Positions 11,151 through 20,744 of a DNA stretch of 64,000 bases are shown here, piece after piece. This DNA is from Daphnia carinata. Taxonomy: Eukaryota > Arthropoda > Branchiopoda > Diplostraca > Daphniidae. Made by a program: the position numbers and the translations under genes. The stretch's first letter is position 1, and each line of letters starts with the position of its first letter. The stretch is taken from NCBI RefSeq assembly GCF_022539665.2, contig NC_081337.1:1960679-2024678 (forward strand), written 5' to 3'. The notes under the pieces were generated by a model. That model saw only the letters and a list, made by a program, of their open reading frames with translations, made no database searches and was not told the origin of the DNA.

Positions 11151-12515
11151 GAAGGAATTCAAGTCCGGAAGATGTTTGTTATGTCTTACGGAAAACACGA
11201 ACGCAAGGAATGTCCCAGGGACGTCAGCTGTACTATCACTGATTGTACTGGAAACCGACACCACACCTTGCTTCACGGATCCGAATTCATCCCATTGAGG
11301 AGGCTAGCGGATCCAACTGCTCCATCAGCGCCATCTTCGACAGCTTTCCTTGGGACCTTGACCCATCTGGAAACAGTAAAACGACGAGTACGTTTCAAGA
11401 TCGTACCGGTTCGTGTTGGAGTTGGAAAAACGTGGGTCGACACTTTCGGTTTCCTTGATACCGGAAGCGACACCACGCTGATTCGGAGCGACTTGGTAAA
11501 AAGGTTGGGACTCGTTGGGCCATCCAAACGCATTAACGTCGTCTCATATGACGGAGCTACGTCTAACGTTACGGCTTCCGTAGTAAACTTCGCCTTAACG
11601 TCTCGTGATGGTAGCAGCCAGTTTGAAGTCAAACACGCTTACGCCGTCGACAATTTGAAGGTGACGCCGAATTCGCCGATCGACCCTCGACAGTTGGAGT
11701 CATGGAAACACCTATGTGGTATTGACGTCCCAACCGTGCAAGAAGAGGACGTGACCGTGCTGATAGGAATCGACGTCGCAGAGGCCCACGATCATGTAGC
11801 TTCCATCAAGCCGCCGGCTGGAACGACTGGGCCCATCGCCTTCAAGACGCCGTTTGGTTGGTGTCTGGGTGGACAAACAGGTCCACCGCAAGACGGACGC
11901 CCGTTCATCGCTCATCTGGCCATCGAGGAACGTTCCGGAGACCTAAACGAGCTGGTGAAGAAGTTTTGGCAACTTGAGGCCAACGAAGTAGAGATAGCAC
12001 CACCCGTTCTATCTGAGGAAGACTTACGTGGAAAACGCATCCTAGAGTCTTCAGTAAAACGTATCGGTAACCAGTACCAAGTCGGCTTAATGTGGAAAGC
12101 CGACGAAGTAGATCTCCCAAACAATCGGGCAGCTGCATTGAAGAGGCTCTACGCTCTCGAACGACGTTTTCATCGGGACGAAGAGTTTGCTCATAAGTAC
12201 GATGCAGTAGTCAAGGAGTACATCGGGTTAAAACACGCCCGGCTCCTAACGACCCAAGAAGCCCAGACGGAGACAACAAAGACGTGGTACCTGCCACACC
12301 ACGGGGTCGTGAGCCCTTCCAGCTCATCGACCAAAGTTCGTGTCGTATTCGATGGAGCTGCTGAGTGTGGTGGCACATCGATAAACCAAAACTTGCTCCG
12401 AGGACCTAACTTACTCGTTAGCCTGCTTGGTGTGCTCATCCGTTTCCGCCGTAACCTTGTACCAGTCGGAGCGGACATTGAGAAAATGTTCCACCAAGTG
12501 AAAGTCCGGAAGCAG
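11151..12515 (+). pseudogene. BEL protease and N-terminal reverse transcriptase (element E), broken
   Basis: This is the same frame as gag after the TGA. It opens with the rest of the nucleocapsid (a TGNRHHTLLH end typical of BEL). An aspartic protease with LDTGSDTTLI follows, catalytic Asp codon at 11457. Then comes the linker with the FGWCLGG motif, and the start of reverse transcriptase with YLPHHGVV, VRVVFDGAAE and the first catalytic-Asp motif GADIEKMFHQV. At about 12515 the frame is lost: the true continuation (a FRFLYRTPG-type stretch) lies in another frame, leading to the ORF that starts near 12581. The old frame meets a stop at 12570-12572. Confidence 0.85.
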
Positions 12516-13708
12516 ACCAGGCAGCCTTCCGATTTCTCTACCGAACGCCTGGCAGTAATTCAGCTCCGTTAACGTACCAGATGACGGTACACGTATTTGG
12601 AGCTATATCATCCCCGACGAGCTGCATCTTCGCCCTCAACAGGACGGCCGACGACTACCGCAGCCAGTTTCCAGACGTAGCCGATAGCGTTCGACGTAAT
12701 TTCTACGTCGACAATTATCTAGACTCCTTCGAGTCCGAAGACGAGGTCATCAAACGGTCCCGCGAAATGAAGTCCCTTCTCCAGTTAGGGGGCTCCAATT
12801 TGAAAAAAAGGACGTCGTCATCGAGAACGGTGATAGCGGCGTTACGAGAGTTTGGCCTCGCGTCACCAACTCTAAATCTGGACTTGGAGAAACTTCCCGT
12901 GGAAAGAACGCTGGGAGTAATGTGGGACAGCGAACGAGATATGCTGTCGTTCAAGATTCGGAAGCCGCCAAACAACGTGACACTCACGAAGCGAGCCTTC
13001 CTAAGCATCATCTCTAGCGTCTACGACCCGTTGGGGCTAGTTGCACCAGTTATCTTCGTGATGAAGTCTTTACTCCAAGACATCTGGACCAATGAAGAAC
13101 GGATCGATTGGGATGACGTCGTACCGGAAACATTGAGTCAACGTTTCTATGGCTGGTACGATCATCTGGAAAATTTGGAGTCGCTCTCAGTACCGAGATG
13201 CTTCCTTCTCAAACGAGGACGATGGACTCAACAGTGCCTCCACGTCTTCACGGATGCAAGCTCCAAAGGATTCGGAGCAGTAGCCTACTTCCGCACTGTA
13301 TTTGAAGACCATTCCGTCAACGTGTCATTCGTCATGTCGAAAACGCACGTTACACCGGTAAAAGGTCTCACGATTCCCCGTTTGGAGTTACAGGCGGCAG
13401 TAGAAGGCCTCAACCTTGCTCTCACGATTTGTCGTGAACTAGAAATTGATTTGGGGCAAGTAACCTTCCACACAGATTCGCAAACAGTGCTGCGGTGGAT
13501 CCACTCGAAGACGTGCCGCTTTGAAGTCTTCGTCAACAAACGCATCGGAAAGATACTCCGAAACACGGCTCGTCGACAATGGCGTCATGTTGCCGGAGAT
13601 TTAAACCCTGCAGACCTTTGTAGTAGGGGTATCGACCCAAAAGACGTCGACGAAGTGGTCTACTTCCATCGAGGACCTGCGTTCCTGAACCTAGACCCGA
13701 CAGAATAG
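12516..13708 (+). pseudogene. BEL reverse transcriptase C-terminal half and RNase H (element E)
   Basis: The reading frame covers FGAISSPTSC, then the polymerase active site YVDN at 12704-12715, the thumb-like VYDPLGLVAP motif and a Pao-type RNase H. RNase H carries FTDASSKG, a Glu in PRLELQAA, HTDSQTVLRW and a final Asp in GDLNPADLCSRG, so all acidic residues are present. YVDN rather than YVDD also occurs in BEL element C here. The frame ends at a TAG at 13706-13708 that interrupts the linker to integrase; the same frame stays open after it. Confidence 0.87.
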
Positions 13709-15349
13709 CACACCTGGGAAGAAATCACGGAGCCTGAGGAACGAGACGTAAACGTGATTCGCGTCTTGGCAGTCAAAACGGAAGATGAGAACCATGCCAT
13801 CGACCATTGCGTTGCAAGTTTTTCCAGCTTGGTGAAAATTCAACGAGTGCTGGCCTGGATTACAAGATTTACCAACAACGTCAGAGCAAGATCACGTGAA
13901 GAAAAACCCATGGTCGGAGAGCTAACAGTAGAAGAAATGGTAATATCGCTGACAAAATGCATCGTACGAGCGCAAGAATTGGCCTTTGCTGAGGAAGTCT
14001 ACGCACTTCGCAAGAATCTGGAATTACCACTCAGATCGAAACTTCGCCCTTCCAGCCTTTTTTGGATAAAGCTGGACAGATGCGAATTGGCGGACGTATA
14101 CTTCACGCGCCGATCGACTATGCAGCCAAGCACCCCATACTTCTACCAGCATCTCAACTTTTAACGAAAAGGATAATCTGGGATCACCACGTTAGATACA
14201 TGCACGTCAAGACCGAAAGATTACTGACAGACGTACGTTCAAGCTTTTGGATACTCTCCGGACGCAAAGTGGTAAAATCGGTCATCAACAACTGCTGGCC
14301 TTGCAAACGGACGTCGGCAAAACCTAACCCTCCGCTGATGGCTTCACTACCAATCCATCGTTTAACACCCCATCTGCCTCCGTTCACGTACACAGGGGTC
14401 GACTACTTTGGTCCTTTAACGGTTAGAGTTGGTGGAAGAGGACGAAGGCATGAAAAACGTTGGGTCAGCCTATTTACGTGCTTCACCACACGAGCAGTTC
14501 ACCTGGAAGTGGCCAACGGGCTCAGTATGGAGGAGTTCTTATTTTGCTTCTCCCGTTTTGTTAGCCTACGTGAAACCCAAGGTCGTTTACAGCGACAATG
14601 GAACTAACTTTGTTGCCGCCGAGCAGGAATTACGGCAAGCATTGGAAGAACTCATCAGTAAACACGAAGAGCTCCAGACGTTAATGGCTTGCCAACAAAT
14701 TGAGTGGCATTTCTCTCCACCCCATGGGCCCCACTTCGGTGGTGTTTGGGAAAGGATTGTACAATCCTGCAAACGGGCAATGAAGACAAGCATCGGAAAT
14801 TGCCTAGTCACGGATCAAGTGCTACGAACTGTAATTGCTGAGGTGGCAGCTTTATTAAACGCCCGTCCGTTAACTCATCTTAGTATGGATCCAGAAGACC
14901 CGGATCCATTAACGCCAAATCACTTCCTACACGGTGGAGCTCGTCCATACGTGCCCCTGAAATTGGCCGACGTGGAAGACCTGAAAGTAACCAACAAGCA
15001 GTTCCAGCAAAGTCAAGCCATCCTTCAGCACTTTTGGAACAGATGGCTACGTGAATACGTTCCCCACTTAACTGAGAGAAGAAAGTGGCAAGAAAATAGG
15101 CCTAACGTCACCGTAGGGGATCTAGTACTCGTAATCGAACCCAATACTTTGCGTGGGCAGTGGCCGATGGGTAAAGTGTTGGAAGTTATCCCTAGTGCAA
15201 CGGACAATGTGGTACGAGTGGTAAAAGTAAAACTTACCAATCATCCAAAACCATGTATTCGGCCGGTGGCTAAATTGTGTATCATGGTTGCAGCCAAAGA
15301 ACAAGAAGTTTGCGCAAAGGAAGAAAAAATGGAACCTTTAAAAGCGTAA
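13709..15349 (+). pseudogene. BEL integrase (element E), three frames
   Basis: After the TAG, the frame continues to about 14060, is lost at a T6 run (14057-14062), continues in a second frame to about 14560, and returns to the first frame. In order: a QMRIGGRI linker, an H-H-C-C zinc-binding domain (roughly 14180-14320, ending CWPCKR), and a catalytic core with Asp in GVDYFGP (14401), Asp in YSDNGTNF (14594) and Glu in GVWERI (14750). A BEL-type C-terminal domain (VGDLVLVIEP, RGQWPMGKV; DUF5641-like) ends at 15349. All catalytic residues survive, but no single frame encodes the protein. Confidence 0.85.
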
Positions 15350-15702
15350 ATTTCAAGTTTCAAAGTAAAATATTGTTTGTAATGGAGCTACAATTAGTAG
15401 TTCCCCTTGTAAAAACAGAATTGTAAATGTAACAAGTAGAATCGTAATGTAAAACCAACAACTGTAAACAAACGTAGGAAAATCGCAACTTAAAACTCTG
15501 GTGGAAGAGTCAATAAGTACCTTTACCCTCAACGCCACCTATATTCAAGTTCAAATATAGAGCAAAGGGTGAAAGTCAGTTCGCTTGCTGTTTAGTAACA
15601 CTAGAAATTGGAAACTGTTTAACCTATTACGTTAGCAGACGACATTTATTCGACCTAACTTCATTCAAGCATCGTGTGTGAGCCCTACGTCTAACGTGCA
15701 AC
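15350..15702 (+). other. Spacer between pol and third ORF of element E
   Basis: AT-rich, no coding frame with a family signature. It contains a short purine run near 15570 (GCAAAGGGTGAAAG) that could be a polypurine tract relic. Otherwise nothing recognisable. Confidence 0.5.
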
Positions 15703-16353
15703 ATGGCTGATCATCCACCTCCATCGCCCGCATCAGTCAAGGAAAAAGTTAAAGAAAGTCGGGAAAGGGAAGAAGAGTGTGTGGTCAATCTCAAGGATAT
15801 CGTGGAAAACTTAGTGCGGGCAAAAACGGAATTGGTGGACAAGGTGTACTCTTGCCAGCTGGCCATCATCGAAATTGACAAAGAGATCGCCAAGTATTCC
15901 GAAGATCGGGACAATGTGCGCGTCCACTTCCGAACTGAGCGAGAGAATTCCATGAGTAAACTCATCGGGTCACTCTTACGCAAAGTTCGGGAATTGGAAA
16001 TTAACGTTCCACCAGACACGCCGGTCGCCACCCCAACAAGTCCTACGTTTGTGGTCCCTGTCCACACCCCTATCATCTTGTGTTTTTTAAAGTCCCATGT
16101 GCTGGGACCGACCCCTTGCAGGAAGAAGACCACTGAATGTGAGGAGTTTATGCTCCTCACAAACCAGGATCGACTCGAACTTCTCTTTGCCCAGCGACGG
16201 TGCTTTGGTTGCTTTGTTCCAACCGCCGTCGCCGGGCACGCGAAAACGGCTGATTGTAAGCATCCCAAACGTTGTACGCTGTGCAACACACACGACCACC
16301 ATCAGGTCCTGTGTGCGCCGAAGAAAGCGTATAACAGCTTACCCACGCATTAA
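15703..16353 (+). CDS. Third ORF of BEL element E: coiled coil plus zinc knuckles
   Basis: 216 codons from an ATG in good context (CAACATGG), undamaged although the pol upstream is broken. Residues about 8-110 are charged and likely coiled coil; about 100-125 are Pro/Thr/Val-rich. The C-terminal third has the arrangement RLELLFAQRRCFGCF, then H and C residues, then CTLCNTHDHHQVLC. This resembles the paired zinc knuckles of BEL nucleocapsid, although this element already has its own gag at 9189. It sits where env would lie. I do not recognise it as a known accessory gene. It may be a second gag-like RNA-binding protein, or part of another BEL element joined here. Confidence 0.7.
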   Translation: MADHPPPSPASVKEKVKESREREEECVVNLKDIVENLVRAKTELVDKVYSCQLAIIEIDKEIAKYSEDRDNVRVHFRTERENSMSKLIGSLLRKVRELEINVPPDTPVATPTSPTFVVPVHTPIILCFLKSHVLGPTPCRKKTTECEEFMLLTNQDRLELLFAQRRCFGCFVPTAVAGHAKTADCKHPKRCTLCNTHDHHQVLCAPKKAYNSLPTH

Positions 16354-16509
16354 GGATAGCTCATCACCTCATCAGTCTTCGAGAAGGCAGCTGCTGGAAA
16401 TTCACATTTCCTTTGTGTCCCCCCTCTTTTGTTCTTTGTGTTGTACGTTAGAAGTATGTATTTTATATTTGTTTCTTTTTTGCACCTGTTGTAACGGTGG
16501 GTCCCATAT
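16354..16509 (+). other. 3' untranslated end and LTR stub of element E
   Basis: The stretch is T-rich with no frame. At 16487 a TGTTGT start like that of the 5' LTR appears, but only about 20 bp follow before the minisatellite resumes, so the 3' LTR has been deleted to a stub or never matched the 5' one. Confidence 0.45.
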
Positions 16510-17632
16510 ATACGTCTATTCAATGTGAATATAGTGTTATAGGATCAGTTTCATGATGTACATTCAAACAGTATCAAATATACGTGTATTCAATGTGAAT
16601 ATAGTGTGATACAGTGAGTTTCAATATCTACATTCAAACAGCATCAAATATACGTGTATTTAATGTGAATATAGTGTTATAGAATCAGTTTCATGATGTA
16701 CATTCAAACAGTATCAAATATAAGTGTATTCAATGTGAATATAGTGTTATAGAATCAGTTTCATGATATACATTCAAACAGTATCACTATACGTGTGTTC
16801 TAGAATCAGTTTTATGATGTACATTCAAAGAGTATCAAATATACGTGTATTCAATGTGGATATAGTGTGATACAGTGAGTTTCAATATCTACATTCAATG
16901 CATCAGTTTCAATATCTATATTCAAACAGCACCAAATATACGTGTATTCAATGTGAATATAGTGTGATACACTGAGTTTCAATATCTACATTTAAACAGC
17001 ATCAAATATACGCGTATTCAATGTGAATATAGTGTTATAGAATCAGTTTTATGATCTATATTCAAACAGTATCAAATATACGTGTATTCAATGTGAATAT
17101 AGTGTGATACAGTGAGTTTTAATATCTACATTAAAACAGCATCAAATATACGTGTATTCAATGTGAATATAGTGTTCTAGAATCAGTTTCAATATCTACA
17201 TTCAAACAGCATCAAATATATGTGTATTCAATGTGAATATAGTGTGATACAGTGAGTTTCAATATCTACATTTAAACAGCATCAAATATACGTAGTATGA
17301 TACAGTGAGTTTCAATATCTACATTCAAACACCATCAAATATACGTGTATTCAATGTGAATATAGTATGATACAGTGAGTTTCAATATCTACATTCAAAC
17401 AGCATCAAATATACGTGTATTCAATGTGAATATAGTTTCAATATCTACATTTAAACAGCATCAAATATACGTGTATTCAATGTGAATATAGTGGTATAGA
17501 ATCAGTTTCAAATCAGTTTCATGATCTACATTCAAACAGTATCAAATATACGTGTATTCAATGTGAATATAGTGTGATAGAGTGAGTTTCTACATTCAAA
17601 CAGCATCAAATATACGTGTATTTAATGTGAAT
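16510..17632 (+). repeat. 70-bp minisatellite, block 2 (about 16 copies)
   Basis: Same monomer as block 1, but with more partial units and internal deletions (for example at 16890, 17290, 17430 and 17500). The phrase GTATCACTATACGTG at the left edge of element E (8582) recurs at 16783, so the two blocks share a rare variant unit. Confidence 0.95.
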
Positions 17633-17980
17633 ATCCCTGGAAGATGGGGATGGTGAAAGATTGACACTAAGTTTTCGAGTTAAAGGAGAGGTAGGGTTTT
17701 CACTTTCTACGTTGTGTATTTGAATTTTGGCTTAAGATTGCCATGAGAGAATTGTGCTGGGTGACGCAACACTTGAACAGAGAGAGGTTTTTAGTGAGAC
17801 TGACTTGGGTGGTCACATGAGAGCCTGAAGTAAATTAGCGAAAACAAAAGACATACGACAAACAAAAGAAAGGCGAAAAGTAGCTCGGTTTTAGGGTGGA
17901 GAAGAAGGGGTAGGCGCGAAGATGGTCAAGAGAAAAAAAACCCTTGGGGAAAGTGGAGGAAATTTGGAAAATTTCCGACA
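17633..17980 (-). mobile_element. Truncated LTR of BEL element C
   Basis: It matches the element C LTR at 37096-37473 almost base for base, but lacks the first 12 bp (TGTCGAGAATCT side) and an internal run of about 18 bp (GGGGAAACTGAAGC side). The left joint is GTGAATAT to CCCTGG, minisatellite directly into LTR. The right end CCGACA is followed by ATAGTG, the intact target sequence. It is a partial copy of the right edge of element C, not an independent solo LTR. Confidence 0.88.
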
Positions 17981-18304
17981 ATAGTGTTAAAGAATCAGTT
18001 TCATGATCTACATTCAAACAGTATCAAATATACGTGTATTCAATGTTAATATAGTGTGATACATTTAGTTTCAATATCTACATTCAAACAGCATCAAATA
18101 TACGTGTATTCAATGTGAATATAGTGTGATAGAATCAGTTTCATGATCTACATTCAAACAGTATCAAATATACGTGTATTCAATGTGAATATAGTGTTAT
18201 AGAATCACTTTTATGATCTACATTCAAACAGTATCAAATATACGCGTATTCAATTTGAATATAGTGTTATAGAATCAGTTTCATGATCTACATTCAAACA
18301 GTAT
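17981..18304 (+). repeat. 70-bp minisatellite, block 3 (about 4.5 copies)
   Basis: This block is nearly identical to block 5 at 37474-37798, including private variants such as CAATGTTAATATAG and GATACATTTAG, showing that the two blocks are recent copies of each other. Confidence 0.95.
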
Positions 18305-18507
18305 TGTAACAAGCCTAAAGGCTAACCAAAAGAGCCACACCTATTATATCCCCCAAGCGTATCACAAGTGAAAGTGAACGTATCTCCTCCCTCTTCACCT
18401 TCAATATTTGTGTTCTGTAGTAGTATAAATACTGCATATCTTATAGCTTGTATTTTGAAGTTGTTTCAGCAACTCACTGCAAATACACGGGATCTGGAAA
18501 CTTTACA
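18305..18507 (+). mobile_element. 5' LTR of gypsy copy A
   Basis: 203 bp, ends TGTAAC...TTTACA, with a TATA box TATAAATA at 18424-18431. It is nearly identical to the 5' LTR of copy B and clearly different from its own 3' LTR. Confidence 0.85.
18424..18431 (+). promoter_or_regulatory. TATA box in 5' LTR of copy A
   Basis: TATAAATA lies in the middle of the LTR and is kept in all four gypsy LTRs here (also near 30155, 37918 and 49358). Confidence 0.6.
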
Positions 18508-18509
18508 AT

Positions 18510-18526
18510 TGGAGGTCCCAACGAGA
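18510..18526 (+). promoter_or_regulatory. Primer binding site of gypsy copy A
   Basis: TGGAGGTCCCAACGAGA starts 2 nt after the LTR. The same site is at 38004-38020 in copy B. Confidence 0.75.
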
Positions 18527-20744
18527 CTTAAAAAACTTGTTGTCCAGTAAAAAGTTTCTTACCCGTAACTTATTTTAGTGATTGTGCTCTACATTTCCCC
18601 GACGAGTCTCCAACAGCTCTACCAGGCCAAGGAACACCATCAAAAGGTAAGCGAATGCCGCTTGATCATATCGTACCAGAGACTACTCGTAAAGAGAATA
18701 CTTTGTACCCAAACGTTGTCGACGAATTATCCCCACCTTAGTACCCCGTACTCCCTAAATCAGACACAACCAGCCAAAATCCCAACCGTCTCCGAGAAAT
18801 TTTTTTGAACCACTGGAAAACTCTTGTGGACTTAGAATTTGAACAAGAGTCAGAACAAAACAAAACAAAACCATCAGACCATTACGACAAAAGCACATAT
18901 ACAACAAATAGAATCTAAGAAACAAGAAGTTAGCAAAGAGACACACAACGCATTACAATTATAATTCATGTTCATTGTTAGAACAAACGTTGCAAGCACC
19001 AAGTGGTATAACAGCAGAAACTATTACAAACACCTCAAAGACATTTTAAAATCACGTATAATCCCTCGGTGGCAACACTGAAAACCTTGACAGTATATTG
19101 CAACAGATTAGCATTTTTCGTGGTAAAGAAAAAGAATTCCTATTCGGTACAATCAGAGTCCTAAAAAAACATACCGTTTCTTAATTTGAAGATCACACAT
19201 TTTCTCATGTTTACAGATGAAGAATTCTTTGACTGCAATTTTCACAGGCACACCCCATTTGCAATTTTCGAAGTTAAGAGCTGCGTTTTGAACCAGGTGA
19301 CTACAGTTTTCTTTGACGTCGTGCTCGCCTAAAATGATGCCTAAAGCTAAGCTAATTTAAACCACAACTAAAATACAACAAATGTGAAGCTCACATGCGC
19401 AAAGCACTCAACCAGTCTCATATGTCATGAAGCTTTCAGTGCTTATTTGTCAACAAGTAGCTCATTGAAATATGCAAATCATACCATTCACCAAGTACTA
19501 CTTTCAACCAACAGCATTCAGTTTTCTAACATCTGCCGGATGAAAGGGCTCTGCGTTGATCATTTCAGTTCTAATTTAACATGCGTTGTTATATTTCTTT
19601 CACTCCTTGGCTGTTGTTAAAATTAAAAGAAGACGGTGGCTTAATCTGAACGCTGAATGGTGAAACACTGAGTGGTGAACTGATGTAGCATATATTTGAG
19701 TTGCATTGTGCAAAATTCAAAAAGCATCAGTTTCATTCGCAACTTTGAAAGTGAAAAGCTGCGCGAGGATCAGTGATCAACCAAAAGAAATGTTACATTC
19801 AAGCACACAACAAATCACACTTGACTTAAAGCTTGCAATATTTATTATTGAACAGGTTCCTTATTGAATGATAAATCTAAAAAAAAATTTTGAATTTTTT
19901 TTTTAACTTAACGAGCTGCATCTCCAGTTCCGCTCCATTTTAACAATGATGTTATAGTTCAATAACAGGCCAATGCCTGTATTTGGGAATTATGAAATAT
20001 GCAAATTCAGTTACAACTTCATATCAACAAGTCTCACATTACGTTCATGTGCTCGCCAAAAATTTTACAATCACACTTTATTTTCAATTACAAGACAGAA
20101 ACATTAAATCTTCTGGAACTATTATGCATTCTAGAGAAACGATATCTTAAGTCTGATTGCATATGAGCAGTCAACGAGTTTTCCATGCAGCTGCAACTCT
20201 TGAATGTCATATCTTTCAACAATCGAGCAAGTAACAACATCCAGTATTCTTAGTTAATTTTTGATTATTGCGAATGTTTCAGATAACGTTTACCAGACTC
20301 CTCACTAAAATTGGCAATTGACAGTGGATTACAAAAATTGGTCATATATGAAAAGGAGAATTCATTCAATGAGTACGATTTCTAGCCAGAAACGTTTGCA
20401 ATTTCATTAGCGTAATGCTAAATCAACTGTTATACATCTGACGAATGAACGTTTGTAGACCCGATTCATTCGTGACCCATCATCAGATATTTGGAAAGGT
20501 TTTAAGGATTGATAACACAAAAATCAGACCACCACGAAAAAAGCAAAAACAACAATAGCGATAGAAACAAACACATTACTTAATTTTTCATATTCATTGA
20601 TCGAATAGAAACTTGACATTGAAATACCAAGTGGTATAAGGGTTCAACACCACAAAGACACTTAAAGACACGTAGAATCCCTGGGTGGCTTAAACATTTT
20701 TTCTGAAAACGAACTTGACAGTTTATTGCAGCAAATAAAAAGCA
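18527..20744 (+). pseudogene. Leader of copy A with decayed gag N-terminus (two partial copies)
   Basis: No intact gene. Fragments of a gag N-terminus can be read in changing frames: around 18640-18900 (PLDHIVPETTRK-like in copy B) and again in two related stretches, 18970-19160 and 20600-20790. Both stretches read roughly PSGI...SLGG...LDS-LLQQI...HGKEKE. About 1.4 kb between them (19170-20580) is AT-rich and I see no coding signal in it; copy B has the same insert. The arrangement suggests an insertion or a partial duplication within the start of gag. Confidence 0.5.

Larger units (their letters stand above)
8593..16509 (+). mobile_element. BEL/Pao LTR retrotransposon E (degenerate, extra ORF)
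   Basis: This element is inserted in the 70-bp minisatellite. Order: 5' LTR, primer site, gag, protease, RT, RNase H, integrase, then a third ORF, and only a stub of the 3' LTR. The target ATACG precedes the 5' LTR (8588-8592) and recurs at 16510-16514, after which the minisatellite resumes in register; this fits a 5-bp target duplication. Pol carries at least two in-frame stops and several frameshifts. BEL is preferred over gypsy because of the YVDN reverse transcriptase, the Pao-type RNase H region and the gag style. Confidence 0.9.

Noticed and set aside
17633-17980. Independent solo LTR of element C
   Set aside because: It lacks its terminal bases and shares the next 2.5 kb with the right flank of element C, so it is part of a copied block.
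18368-18550. 60-codon frame in gypsy 5' LTRs (also 37862-38044)
   Set aside because: Lies over the LTR and primer site; identical in both copies only because the LTRs are.
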